Assembly: GCF_039544005.1 (NCBI RefSeq)
Contig: NZ_BAABKV010000001.1
Coordinates: forward strand, 4,278,001 to 4,342,000
Source of the DNA: Kitasatospora paranensis
GTDB lineage: Bacteria > Actinomycetota > Actinomycetes > Streptomycetales > Streptomycetaceae
Length of the DNA: 64,000 nt
Reading direction: 5' to 3'
Each line of letters starts with the position of its first letter. Positions within the stretch are counted from its first letter, which is position 1. Under the pieces are notes generated by a model. That model saw only the letters and a program-made list of their open reading frames with translations. It did no database searches and was not told the DNA's origin. Both the position numbers and the translations under genes were made by a program. Positions 20,581 through 29,401 of the stretch are shown piece by piece.

Positions 20581-21240
20581 TCAGCGGGCCGCGGTCACCT
20601 GGGCACGCCGCTGGTAGCGGGCGGCCTTGGCGCGGTTGCCGCACTCGGCCATGGAGCACCAGCGGCGCATCCCGTTGCGCGAGGTGTCGTAGAACCACAG
20701 CGGCAGCCGGTGCGGGCCGGCGCAGCTGCGGATCCGCTCGGGGGCGGCGGCGAGCAGGTGGAGGTAGTCGTCCAGGGCGAGCCAGCCGGCCAGCCAGGCC
20801 GGGTCGTCGACCTCGACGGCGGCGGACGGCCCGGTCGGGGTGAGCCGGTGGCGCAGGGCGCCGTGCTCCAGGAGGCGGTCGACCGCGGCCAGCGACTGCG
20901 GGTCGCGCGGCGCCCGGGCGGCGGCGTGCAGGGCCTCGCGCGCCTGCCGGGTGGCGGCGCGGGACGCCGGGTCGGCGGTGCAGCGGTCGGCGAGTCCGGC
21001 GGAGGCGAGCCAGATCCGGTGGCCGTCCGCGTCGGCGAGCAGGTCCCTGGGGCCGTCGGGGGTGTCCCACCGGGTGTTGAGCAGGTCCAGGGCGAGGGGT
21101 TCGCCGAGCAGCGGTCGGGTGTCGGCGGGGTGCGGGGTGCGCGGCGGGACCGCGTCCGGCCCCGGGCCGCCGAGGGCGAGGTCGAGCAGGGTGACCCGGC
21201 TGTCCGCCGGGCCGGTCAGCGGGGTGAGGTAGGCGCTCAT
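20581..21240 (-). CDS. CGNR zinc-finger / ABATE-domain regulator
   Basis: A 219-residue protein with an N-terminal ABATE domain (PLLGEPLALDLLNTRW... LDDYLHLL) and a C-terminal CGNR zinc finger (CAGPHRLPLWFYDTSRNGMR, then RWCSMAECGNRAKAARYQRR; Cys-x-CGNR). These proteins are believed to be stress-responsive DNA-binding regulators. It is divergent from the HpaB-type monooxygenase gene, with 225 bp between them, so it may control that operon. It could equally be a boundary gene with no role in the cluster. Confidence 0.88.
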   Translation of the reverse strand: MSAYLTPLTGPADSRVTLLDLALGGPGPDAVPPRTPHPADTRPLLGEPLALDLLNTRWDTPDGPRDLLADADGHRIWLASAGLADRCTADPASRAATRQAREALHAAARAPRDPQSLAAVDRLLEHGALRHRLTPTGPSAAVEVDDPAWLAGWLALDDYLHLLAAAPERIRSCAGPHRLPLWFYDTSRNGMRRWCSMAECGNRAKAARYQRRAQVTAAR

Positions 21241-21465
21241 CGGGCTCCCGTGGGCTGTGGCGCCGCCGTCGGCGGGTGACGGCCGGCCGTGCCTCTGCAG
21301 TGTGGCGGGGACGGGAGGCGGCCCGGAACCGGCCTGCGCCCGGTGTGCGCGCAGTGGCCAGAGGCCGTGCGCAGCCTCATAAGAAACCCACGGGAATGTT
21401 TTCTAGCTTCGGTAGGGCCAGACCCGGACCGCAGATCCGAACGCCCGATGGGGAGAGGAAGCACG

Positions 21466-23007
21466 ATGGCTCAGGCCGAATCAGACCTGGCACAGCCGGG
21501 CGCCGAGGCGCCCAACGACCTGTTGAACGGCGACACGTACCTGGAGAGCCTGCGCGACGGGCGCCAGGTGTACATCGACGGGGAGCTGGTCAAGGACGTC
21601 ACCGAGCACCCGGCGTTCCGCAACGCCGCCCGCTCCACGGCGCACCTGTACGACGCGCTGCACCACCCGGACACCGCGGACATGATGACCACGGTCGACC
21701 GGTACACCGGCGCCCGGGTGCACCGGTTCTTCACCCCGGCCCACTCGGCGGACGATCTGGTCAAGGCCCGCGACGCGATCGAGCACTGGGCGCGCCTGAG
21801 CTACGGCTTCATGAACCGGACGCCGGACTACAAGGCGTCGTTCATGGCCGGCCTCGCCGTGACGCACTCCTTCTACGAGCCGTTCGGCGACAACGCCCGC
21901 GCCTGGTACGAGAAGTACTCCCGGCAGGCGCTGTCGATCAGCCACGCGATCGTCAACCCGCCGGTGGACCGCCACAAGGCGGCGCACGACATCCCGGACG
22001 TGTACCTGAAGGTCGTCGAGGAGCGCGACGACGGCATCGTCGTCGAGGGCGCGAAGCTGATGGCGACCGCCTCCGCGCTCACCCACGTGGCGTTCGTCGG
22101 CCAGATCCACCTCGCCAACCTGGAAAAGGGCAAGGCCGAGGACATGGCCCTGGCCTTCATGGCGCCGCTCAACACGCCGGGCATGAAGGTGATCTGCCGC
22201 CCGTCGTACGAGAAGCGCGCGAACAGCCCGTTCGACAACCCGCTGTCCAGCCGGTTCGACGAGAACGACGCGGTGCTGGTCTTCGACAAGGCGTTCATCC
22301 CGTGGGAGAACGTGCTGATCTACCGGGACACCGAGAAGATCCACCAGTACTTCCCGCGCTCGGGCCTGCTCAGCCGGGGCTTCTTCCAGGGCGCGATCCG
22401 GATGGCCGTGAAGCTGGAGTTCATGGCGGGCATCCTGGACCGCGGCACCCGCCTCAACGGCACCGACAAGTTCCGCGGCGTGCAGGCCGGCCTCGGCGAG
22501 CTGCTCGCCTGGCGGCACCAGACCTGGGCGGTCACCACCGCCATGGCGATGGACCCGGAGCCCGGCGAGGGCGGCACCGTCCTGCCGCGGATGGACTACT
22601 CGGCCGGCTACCGGGCGCTCGCGCCGATCAGCTGGGACCGCACCCACAAGTTCTTCGAGGAGCACCTGGCCGGCGCCCTGCTGATGACGCCGTCCAGCCA
22701 CGCCGACCTCCAGAACCCGGAGCTGCGGCCGCTGTTCGACCGCTACTACCGCGGTTCGGGCACCACCGCCGAGGAGCGCGCCAAGCTGTTCAAGCTGGCC
22801 TGGGACGCGATCGGCACCGAGTTCGGCGCCCGCCACGAGCTCTACGAGCTCAACTACGCGGGCGGCCCGGACCAGGTCCGGCTGGACACCCTGAACTGGA
22901 CCCGGGCGGCCGGACTGCTCGACAACTACGGCGAGTTCGTCCAGAAGGCGATGGACGACTACGACCTGGACGGCTGGCGCAACGGCCGCTGGGCCGAGCG
23001 CGACTGA
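21466..23007 (+). CDS. HpaB-type FADH2-dependent phenol monooxygenase (oxygenase component)
   Basis: A 513-residue acyl-CoA-dehydrogenase-fold hydroxylase of the 4-hydroxyphenylacetate 3-hydroxylase family. Such enzymes add an ortho hydroxyl to phenols (4-hydroxyphenylacetate, tyrosine, coumarate, or carrier-bound tyrosine derivatives as with SgcC) using FADH2 from a partner reductase. Visible: N-terminal YLESLRDGRQVYIDGELVKD, middle KLMATASALTHVAFVG and DENDAVLVFDKAFIPWENVL typical of the family, and the C-terminal helical domain to about residue 510. ATG 21466 follows GAGAGGAAG. First gene of the cluster's first operon, 61 bp before its likely flavin reductase. The true substrate is inferred only to be a phenol. 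Confidence 0.93.
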   Translation: MAQAESDLAQPGAEAPNDLLNGDTYLESLRDGRQVYIDGELVKDVTEHPAFRNAARSTAHLYDALHHPDTADMMTTVDRYTGARVHRFFTPAHSADDLVKARDAIEHWARLSYGFMNRTPDYKASFMAGLAVTHSFYEPFGDNARAWYEKYSRQALSISHAIVNPPVDRHKAAHDIPDVYLKVVEERDDGIVVEGAKLMATASALTHVAFVGQIHLANLEKGKAEDMALAFMAPLNTPGMKVICRPSYEKRANSPFDNPLSSRFDENDAVLVFDKAFIPWENVLIYRDTEKIHQYFPRSGLLSRGFFQGAIRMAVKLEFMAGILDRGTRLNGTDKFRGVQAGLGELLAWRHQTWAVTTAMAMDPEPGEGGTVLPRMDYSAGYRALAPISWDRTHKFFEEHLAGALLMTPSSHADLQNPELRPLFDRYYRGSGTTAEERAKLFKLAWDAIGTEFGARHELYELNYAGGPDQVRLDTLNWTRAAGLLDNYGEFVQKAMDDYDLDGWRNGRWAERD

Positions 23008-23068
23008 CCCCGGCGCGGCGGGCGGCCCACCCGGTGCGGCCGCCCGCCCCCGCTCACAGGAGGCGGCA

Positions 23069-23569
23069 ATGAACCACGATCTACGCACTGTCATGCGCCA
23101 TTTCGCCACCGGTGTCTGTGTCGTCAGCACCTTCGCCGACGGCGCCGACGGTCGTCGGCACGACGCCATCACCGTCAACTCGCTGACCTCGGTCTCGCTG
23201 GACCCGGCGATCATCACGGTCTGCTTCCGGCACGACTCGCGCTTCCTGGCGGACCTCCGGGCGGCCGGGGTGTGGGGCGTGTCGATCCTCGACAGCGAGT
23301 CGGAGGCCCACGCCCGGGCGTTCGCCAAGGGCCCGGAGTCGCGGCAGACCGCGCTCGCCGGCGCCGCGCACAGCATCGGGGACACCACCGGCGTGCTGCT
23401 GCTCCAGGCGGCGGGCTGGATGGAGGTCGCCTACCGCGACGAGCTGGTGATCGGCGACCACGTGATGGTGATCGGCGAGGTCGTGGCGCTGGGCGCCGCC
23501 GACTCCACCGCGCCGCTCATCTTCCTGCAGGGCGGCTTCCACACCCTCGACGAGCTCTCGCGCCTCTGA
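23069..23569 (+). CDS. HpaC-like flavin reductase
   Basis: A 166-residue flavin reductase-like (FMN-binding split barrel) protein: MRHFATGVCVVST at the start, AITVNSLTSVSLDPAIITVC, VSILDSESEAHARAFA, and GDHVMVIGEVVALG. These are standard features of the NAD(P)H:flavin oxidoreductases paired with two-component monooxygenases. AGGAGGCGGCA precedes the ATG. It directly follows the HpaB-type gene and should supply FADH2 to it. The acyl-CoA-dehydrogenase-like monooxygenase at 42889 could also draw on it. Confidence 0.92.
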   Translation: MNHDLRTVMRHFATGVCVVSTFADGADGRRHDAITVNSLTSVSLDPAIITVCFRHDSRFLADLRAAGVWGVSILDSESEAHARAFAKGPESRQTALAGAAHSIGDTTGVLLLQAAGWMEVAYRDELVIGDHVMVIGEVVALGAADSTAPLIFLQGGFHTLDELSRL

Positions 23570-23612
23570 GCTCGACCGTCCCACAGAACTCAAGAACCGG
23601 AGTCGCACAACC

Positions 23613-24641
23613 ATGAGCAGCACGACCGGAAAGTCCTTCAAGAGACCGCTGATCGCCTCCTCCGCCGCGGCCGCCCTGCTGGGCACCGCCGCCCTGATGG
23701 CGCCGGCGGCGAGCACCGCGAATGCCGCCACCGACACCTCCCCGGTGGCGGTCTGTCTCACCGGGAACACCAGCACCACCAACGAGATCACCGTGAAGCT
23801 GCCGCAGGTGGCGGTCGAGCCGGTGCTCCAGGCAACCCCGTCGTACCTGGGTCCGTGCGCCTCGTACGGCACGCCGACCGCGCTCGGCAACGGCAACGTG
23901 CGCACCTACGCGCAGCAGGACAACTCCGGCAAGCCGCTGTCGATCGGGTTCGTCTTCCCGAAGGCGACGCTGCAGAACCTGCCGACCACCATGAGCGACC
24001 GGCACCACTGCTACGACATCGACGGCAACGGCACCATCGACGAGCACACCGAGTGCATGGGCGGCCACGAGCTCCCCCTCGACCTGCCCGCCGCGCTGAC
24101 CAACACGCCCGGCGTCCCGTACAAGTGGGCGCTGATGAACTTCAACCTGATGGGCCACGGCCCCACGGGCATCTACGACGTCCAGCACTTCGACTTCCAC
24201 TTCTACGTGCAGCCGAAGGCCGAGCGGGACGCGATCCGCCCCGGCCCGTGCGGACTCGCCATCAACTGCGACGACTTCGCCACCGCGACGAAGCCCGTCC
24301 CCTCGCAGTACATGCCGGCCGGCTACATCGACAACGGCGTGGCCGAGGTCGCCATGGGCAACCACCTGATCGACCAGAGCTCCCCGGAGTGGCACAACCA
24401 GCCCTTCACCCGGACGTTCATCTACGGCGCCTACGACGCCAAGATCAGCTTCCTGGAGCCCATGATCACCAAGGCCTGGTTCGACGGGCTGCTGGCCGGC
24501 ACCAACACCAACGGCTGCTATCCGATACCCCAGCCGCAGTCCTGGCAGATCGCGGGCTGGTACCCGAAGGACTACTGCCTGCGGTACCGCGCCAACCGCG
24601 GCGACTTCACCGTCTCGATGGAGAACTACCAGCACAGCTGA
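23613..24641 (+). CDS. Secreted TTHB210-like (DUF5602-like) protein
   Basis: A 342-residue exported protein with a long Sec signal (FKRPLIASSAAAALLGTAAL, cleavage near STANA about residue 38). The mature part has the pattern GHGPTGIYDVQHFDFHFYVQ, HLIDQSSPEWHNQPFTRTFI, YGAYDAKISFLEPMITKAWF and YPKDYCLRYRANRGDFTVSM. This matches my memory of the TTHB210-like/DUF5602 family, whose role is unknown. The HFDFHF and repeated His/Asp residues suggest metal binding outside the cell; a short acidic DIDGNGTIDEHTE stretch resembles a Ca-binding loop. It lies in the hpaB-hpaC operon and is followed by a hairpin. The link to aromatic hydroxylation is unexplained. Confidence 0.65.
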   Translation: MSSTTGKSFKRPLIASSAAAALLGTAALMAPAASTANAATDTSPVAVCLTGNTSTTNEITVKLPQVAVEPVLQATPSYLGPCASYGTPTALGNGNVRTYAQQDNSGKPLSIGFVFPKATLQNLPTTMSDRHHCYDIDGNGTIDEHTECMGGHELPLDLPAALTNTPGVPYKWALMNFNLMGHGPTGIYDVQHFDFHFYVQPKAERDAIRPGPCGLAINCDDFATATKPVPSQYMPAGYIDNGVAEVAMGNHLIDQSSPEWHNQPFTRTFIYGAYDAKISFLEPMITKAWFDGLLAGTNTNGCYPIPQPQSWQIAGWYPKDYCLRYRANRGDFTVSMENYQHS

Positions 24642-24680
24642 GCCATCGGTCACGCAGGGCCTTCCCCGGCCCTGCCCCGA

Positions 24681-24718
24681 GGTCCGGCACCGCGGTCCCC
24701 CCGCCCCGGTGCCGGACC
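24681..24718 (+). terminator. Hairpin after hydroxylase operon
   Basis: A 12-bp perfect stem (GGTCCGGCACCG / CGGTGCCGGACC) with a 14-nt loop, 40 bp after the stop. It suggests that the next gene (24799) starts a new transcription unit or depends on read-through. Confidence 0.55.
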
Positions 24719-24798
24719 CATCTCCACAGGCCGTTCGCTGACGCGGAGGAGACAGCGCATGGACGGCGCCGGACATTTACGAGCGGCAGGAAACTGAC

Positions 24799-26346
24799 AT
24801 GTCATCGGCGATCTCACTCGCAGTGATAGGCGGCGGAGCCTCCGCGGTCTGCCTCATCGACGCCCTGGCCCAACGGGACACCGTGCCGGGCAGCATCACG
24901 GTGTTCGAGCCCTCGCCGCACCTGTGGCGCGGCCGCGCGTACCAGTCCGACACCACCACGGTGCGGGTCAACGCCACGCCCGACGACATGTCGGTGCGGG
25001 CCGGCGACGTCCGGCACTTCGAGCGGTGGCTGATGACCCGCGACCGCATCCTCGGCCTGCCCGAGGGCACCACCGGCCTCGACCCCCGGGCGGGCGCCCG
25101 GTTCGCCCCGCGCACCGAGTACGGGGAGTACCTGGAGCAGACCGCGCACGCCGCGCTCGCCCGGCTGCGGCTGCGCGGCTGGCGGGTCGACCTGGTGAGC
25201 GAGTCCGTCACCTCGGCCAACCTGGCCGCCGGACGCGCCATGCTGCGCACCAACGAGGGCCGGGTGCGCGCCTTCGACTACGCGGTGCTCTGCGTCGGCG
25301 GCGACAGCCCCAAGGACATCTACGGGCTCACCGGCACCACCGGCTTCATCGGCGACCCGTACCCGATCACCCAGAAGCTCCAGGCCGTCGGACCGGACCA
25401 GCACGTCGCCGTGATCGGCAGCGGACTGACCGCCGTCGACATCATCATCTCGCTCGCCGCCCGGGGGCACCGCGGCAAGATCAGCCTGCTGTCCCGGCGC
25501 GGCATGCTGCCCGGCGTGCGGCAGAAGCCCGTCCACTTCGACCTCCGGCACGTCACCCCGGAACGGATGCAGCGCCTGGCGCGCCGTCAGACCGCCGTCC
25601 GGATCGAGGAGATCGCGGACCTGATCGGCAAGGAGTTCGCCGAGGCCGGCGCCGATCTCGGCGGCGTCATCGCGGAGATCACCGGCGCGCACCGCGAACT
25701 CCCGGTGGAGCGGCTGCGCCGCCAGCTCTCCGAGGTCGACTCCGCCGACCTCGGGCTGCGGATCCTCCAGCGCGCCGTGCCCGACACCGGCCCCGACATC
25801 TGGCCGCTGCTCTCCGAGCGCGACAAGGTCGAGCTGCTGCGCACCCACTACCGCACGATCATGAGCCTGTGCTGCCCGATGCCGCCGAGCAGCGCCACCG
25901 AACTGCTGCGGCTCGCCGACGAGGGCCAGCTCGCCATCCTGTCCGGCCTGCAGGACATCTCGGCCGGCCCGGAGGGCGGCTTCACCGTCGAGACCTCCGA
26001 GCAGGACGCCTTCCGCGCCGACGTGGTGATCAACGCCGTCAACGCCTCCGAGGGCAAGATCCCGATCTCCGCCGCCCCGCTCGTCAACTCGCTGACCCGC
26101 AACCGGCTCGCCGACCGCCACCCGCACGGCGGCCTGCACATCGCCCGCGCCACCAGCCGGCTCGCCGTCGAGGGCCGGCCCGAACCCCGCTGGTACGCGC
26201 TCGGCAACATCGCCGCCGGGACGCTGTTCTTCACCTTCGGCATCCCCTCGCTGGTGGACCGGAGCCAGGACATCGTCCGCGCCGTGCTCGCGCACTCCGC
26301 ACGGATCTCCGGGCTGCGCACCGAACGCGTCCTGCAGAGCGCCTGA
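24799..26346 (+). CDS. FAD/NAD(P)-binding oxidoreductase (NAD_binding_9-like)
   Basis: A 515-residue cytoplasmic flavoprotein. An N-terminal dinucleotide fold (LAVIGGGASAVCLIDAL, residues 7-24) is followed by a PSPHLWRGRAYQ loop. A second nucleotide motif (VAVIGSGLTAVDIIISLAAR, about 205-224) is as in ornithine-hydroxylase or cyclohexanone-monooxygenase relatives. The C-terminal NAIAAGTLFFTFG-like segment closes the FAD site. It fits the FAD-NAD(P)-binding family whose best-known members are N- or C-hydroxylases or simple reductases. An oxygenase role is plausible but not shown. The class II aldolase gene follows after 29 bp, so the two are probably co-transcribed. Confidence 0.8.
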   Translation: MSSAISLAVIGGGASAVCLIDALAQRDTVPGSITVFEPSPHLWRGRAYQSDTTTVRVNATPDDMSVRAGDVRHFERWLMTRDRILGLPEGTTGLDPRAGARFAPRTEYGEYLEQTAHAALARLRLRGWRVDLVSESVTSANLAAGRAMLRTNEGRVRAFDYAVLCVGGDSPKDIYGLTGTTGFIGDPYPITQKLQAVGPDQHVAVIGSGLTAVDIIISLAARGHRGKISLLSRRGMLPGVRQKPVHFDLRHVTPERMQRLARRQTAVRIEEIADLIGKEFAEAGADLGGVIAEITGAHRELPVERLRRQLSEVDSADLGLRILQRAVPDTGPDIWPLLSERDKVELLRTHYRTIMSLCCPMPPSSATELLRLADEGQLAILSGLQDISAGPEGGFTVETSEQDAFRADVVINAVNASEGKIPISAAPLVNSLTRNRLADRHPHGGLHIARATSRLAVEGRPEPRWYALGNIAAGTLFFTFGIPSLVDRSQDIVRAVLAHSARISGLRTERVLQSA

Positions 26347-26375
26347 CACCGAGACCCCGCCGAAGGAGCACCCCT

Positions 26376-27176
26376 GTGACCACGACCACCCCGAGCTACC
26401 TCGCGGACACCGCGACCGGCCTGCCGCTGCCCGGCGACGCCGCCTTCGCGAGCCCCGCCGAGGAGCGCCGGCACCGCAAGCAGCGGCTCGCCGCCGCCCT
26501 GCGGCTGTTCGGCAAGTACGGCTTCGGCGAGGGCATCTCGGGCCACATATCGGTCCGTGACCCCGAACTGCCGGGCCACTTCTGGGTCAACCCGTTCGGC
26601 GTCTCCTTCAAGCGGGTGACCGTCGGCGACCTCATCCTGGTCGACTCCACGGGCGCCGTCGTGGAGGGCAGGCACAAGGTCAACCCGAGCGCCTTCGTCA
26701 TCCACTCCGCGATCCACGACCTCAACCCGGGCGCCGAGGCGGCCGCACACGGCCACACCGCGCACTCCCGGGCCCTCGGTTCGCTCGGCCGGCTCCTGGA
26801 GCCGATCGACCAGGAGTCCGCGGCCTTCTACGGCAGCCAGGTGCTCTACGAGGACTACGAGGGGCCGTCGGTCGCCGTCGAGCAGGGCCGCGACATCGCC
26901 GAGAAGCTCGGCGACAGCCGGGCGATCCTGCTCCGCCACCACGGCCTGATCACCGTCGGCGGGTCGCTGGAGGAAGCGGTGCACTGGTTCTTCACCTACG
27001 ACAGCTGCGCCGAGGTGCAACTGCTCGCGCTCGCCGCCGGCACCCCGAAGAGCTTCTCCCACGAGCAGGCCCTGGCGGCCGGCGCCGGCTTCGGCGACGC
27101 CCAGCTCGGCCGGTTCAGCTTCCAACTGCTCTGGGACGAGATCGTCCACGAGCAGCCCGACCTGCTCGACGAGTGA
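26376..27176 (+). CDS. Class II aldolase/adducin-fold protein, CloR/NovR-like candidate
   Basis: A 266-residue protein of the class II aldolase/adducin fold: TATGLPLPGDAAFASPAEER start, ALRLFGKYGFGEGISGHISV, HFWVNPFGVSFKRVT, metal His motif AAAHGHTAHSRALGS (about residues 121-135) and LRHHGLITVGG (about 185-195). The same family includes CloR/NovR, non-haem iron oxygenases that convert prenylated 4-hydroxyphenylpyruvate to a hydroxymandelate and then a 4-hydroxybenzoate in aminocoumarin synthesis. Because prephenate dehydrogenase and chorismate mutase genes lie downstream, a CloR-like reaction on 4-hydroxyphenylpyruvate is attractive, but a real aldolase or an unrelated metal enzyme is equally allowed by the sequence. 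GTG 26376 follows AAGGAG. Confidence 0.75.
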   Translation: MTTTTPSYLADTATGLPLPGDAAFASPAEERRHRKQRLAAALRLFGKYGFGEGISGHISVRDPELPGHFWVNPFGVSFKRVTVGDLILVDSTGAVVEGRHKVNPSAFVIHSAIHDLNPGAEAAAHGHTAHSRALGSLGRLLEPIDQESAAFYGSQVLYEDYEGPSVAVEQGRDIAEKLGDSRAILLRHHGLITVGGSLEEAVHWFFTYDSCAEVQLLALAAGTPKSFSHEQALAAGAGFGDAQLGRFSFQLLWDEIVHEQPDLLDE

Positions 27177-27207
27177 CAGACCGTCGGACACCAACCGAGG
27201 AGAGGCC

Positions 27208-27843
27208 ATGAAGGTCCTGCTGTTCGGCGCCACCGGGAACATCGGCAGCGCCATCGCCGACGAACTGACCGCGCGCGGCCACGAGGTGACCGGGGTGACC
27301 CGCAGCGGCGCCGCCGCGCGGCCCGGCGTGCGGGCGGTCGCCGGAAATGTCGGCGACCCCGCCCAGGTCGCCGAACTCGCCGAGGGGCACGACCTGGTGG
27401 CCTCCGCCGTCGGACCGCGGATCGGCACCGAGGACGACCGGGAGGTCATCGTCGGCGCCACCCGCGGCCTGATCGAGGGGCTGCGGGCCGCCGGGGTGAA
27501 GCGCCTCGTGGTGCTCGGCGGCGCCGGCAGCCTGCGCACCGCCGACGGCACCCGGGTCGTCGACGACCCGCACTTCCCCGACCTGTGGAAGGCCAACGCC
27601 CTCGCCCAGATCGAGGCGCTCGGCCTCTACCGGGAGGTCGACGACCTCGACTGGACGTACGTCTCCCCGGCCAAGCTGATCGAGCCGGGCGAGCGCACCG
27701 GGGTCTACCGGCTCGGCGGTGACGACCTGCTGGTCGACGCCGACGGCCGGACCCGGATCAGCATCCCGGACTACGCGGTCGCCTTCGCCGACCTGATCGA
27801 CGGCGGGCACGCCCTGCGAACCAGGGTCTCGGTCGCCTACTGA
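27208..27843 (+). CDS. NAD(P)H-binding reductase (atypical SDR, NmrA/YwnB-like)
   Basis: A 211-residue Rossmann protein with the nucleotide motif LFGATGNIGSAIADEL (residues 5-20), then VKRLVVLGGAGSLRTADGTR, and the C-terminal TRISIPDYAVAFADLIDGG. This is the compact NAD(P)H-binding family (PF13460-type) of flavin/quinone-like reductases. It lacks the classical YxxxK pair of true SDRs. Likely cytoplasmic reductase tailoring the cluster product. GAGGAGAGG precedes the ATG. Confidence 0.85.
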   Translation: MKVLLFGATGNIGSAIADELTARGHEVTGVTRSGAAARPGVRAVAGNVGDPAQVAELAEGHDLVASAVGPRIGTEDDREVIVGATRGLIEGLRAAGVKRLVVLGGAGSLRTADGTRVVDDPHFPDLWKANALAQIEALGLYREVDDLDWTYVSPAKLIEPGERTGVYRLGGDDLLVDADGRTRISIPDYAVAFADLIDGGHALRTRVSVAY

Positions 27844-27966
27844 CCGGCCGCGTACCGCGGGCGCCGGTCCCCCACCCGGCGCCCCGCACACCGCACCAAC
27901 ACCACCGCCCGCCCGGCCGCCGTTCGGCGGCCGGGCCGGTGGACACTCCGGAGGGAACCGAAAACC

Positions 27967-29223
27967 ATGTCATCCACCGACGCCAGGGCCAAGGGCGGCG
28001 GAGCGGTCGTCGTCATCCTGGGCGCCCTGACCGCACTCGGCCCGCTGTCCAACGACACCTACCTGCCCGGCCTGCCCGACCTCACCCACGACCTGCACGC
28101 CAGCGCCTCCGCGGGTCAGCTCAGCCTCACCGCCTGCCTGCTCGGCCTCGGTCTCGGCCAGCTGTTCGCCGGTCCGATCTCGGACGCCGCCGGACGCCGC
28201 AAGCCGCTGCTGTGGGGCCTCGCCGTCTACACCGTGGCGGCCCTGCTGTGCGCCGTCGCGCCGAACATCTGGCTGCTGGTCGCGCTCCGCGCGATCCAGG
28301 GCCTGGGCGGCGCGGTGGGCATCGTGATCGCCGCCGCCGTCGTCCGCGACCGGCACGAGGGCGCCGCCGCCGCGCGGTACTTCGCCCTGCTGATGCTGAT
28401 CACCGGCATCGCGCCGGTGCTCGCCCCGGTGGCCGGCGGCCAGATCCTGCGCTTCACCTCCTGGCACGGCATCTTCACCCTGCTCGGCATCCTCGGCGCG
28501 CTGATGCTCGCCGTGGTCGCCGTCGGCCTGCCGGAGACCCATCCGGTCGCGCGCCGGCGCACCGGCGGCCTGCGGGCCACCGGCCCGGTCTTCCGCCGGC
28601 TGCTGTCGGACCGGGTCTTCGTCGGCTACAACCTGGCGTGCGGGCTGGCGTTCGCCGCGATGTTCGCCTACATCGCGGGGTCGCCCTTCGTCCTCCAGGA
28701 CATCCACGGGATGTCGCCGCAGGGCTTCAGCGCGGTCTTCGCGGTGAACGCCGGCGGCCTGGTGGTCGCCGCCCAGGTCTGCGGCCGCATCGTGCACCGG
28801 ACGGGCCCGCGGGTGCTGCTCGCCACCGGCCTGACCGGCTCCTGCGTGGGCGGCCTCGGCCTGCTGGTCACCGTGCTGGCCGGCGGCGGCCTGGTGCCGC
28901 TGCTGATCGCGCTGTTCGTGGTGGTCTCCAGCGTCGGCCTGGTGATGCCCACCGCAACCGCGCTGGCGCTCCAGGAGCACGGCGACTCGGCGGGCTCCGC
29001 GGCCGCCCTGCTCGGCCTGTCCCAGCACATCATCGGTGCCGCCGTGGTGCCGCTGGTGGGCCTCGCCGGCGAGGGCACCGCGGTGCCCATGGGCATCGTC
29101 ATCGCGGTGCTCGGCTCCGGTGCGCTGCTCTGCTTCGCGGCGCTGACCCGCGGCGGCGGCGCGGCCGCCCCCGCGGACGCGTCCGGCACGGACTCCCGTG
29201 CCGAGCAGGCCGCGCACGCCTGA
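27967..29223 (+). CDS. MFS drug-resistance transporter, Bcr/CflA family
   Basis: A 418-residue inner-membrane antiporter with 12 predicted helices. Motif A between helices 2 and 3 (LFAGPISDAAGRRKPL) and an early DTYLPGLPDLTHDL, typical of Bcr/CflA. Early helices carry the family's ALTALGPLSNDTYLP. It should export the cluster's product or a toxic phenolic intermediate by proton antiport. Likely in the same operon as the flanking genes. Confidence 0.9.
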   Translation: MSSTDARAKGGGAVVVILGALTALGPLSNDTYLPGLPDLTHDLHASASAGQLSLTACLLGLGLGQLFAGPISDAAGRRKPLLWGLAVYTVAALLCAVAPNIWLLVALRAIQGLGGAVGIVIAAAVVRDRHEGAAAARYFALLMLITGIAPVLAPVAGGQILRFTSWHGIFTLLGILGALMLAVVAVGLPETHPVARRRTGGLRATGPVFRRLLSDRVFVGYNLACGLAFAAMFAYIAGSPFVLQDIHGMSPQGFSAVFAVNAGGLVVAAQVCGRIVHRTGPRVLLATGLTGSCVGGLGLLVTVLAGGGLVPLLIALFVVVSSVGLVMPTATALALQEHGDSAGSAAALLGLSQHIIGAAVVPLVGLAGEGTAVPMGIVIAVLGSGALLCFAALTRGGGAAAPADASGTDSRAEQAAHA

Positions 29224-29293
29224 TGACCCACCGGGCCGTCCCGCCGCGCCCCACGGGGCCCGCGGGACGGCCCGCTCCCCCTGCTCCCCCCTG

Positions 29294-29326
29294 TGCTCCA
29301 CCCCTGCTCCACCCCTGCTCCACCCG
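29294..29326 (+). repeat. Three 11-bp tandem repeats in the DAHP synthase leader
   Basis: TGCTCCACCCC is repeated three times head to tail (last base differs) about 75 bp before the DAHP synthase start, in a 178-bp gap after the MFS gene. The role is unknown. No aromatic-amino-acid leader peptide was found. Confidence 0.7.
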
Positions 29327-29401
29327 CGGGACGTCGCGCCGCCTCCCGGGTGCCTGGCACGCCCCGTCGCACCGCATCCACGTCACGAGCCGGAGAACGC
29401 C

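Noticed and set aside
29224..29401. Attenuator leader peptide before DAHP synthase
   Set aside because: No short ORF rich in Phe, Tyr or Trp codons and no competing hairpins seen.
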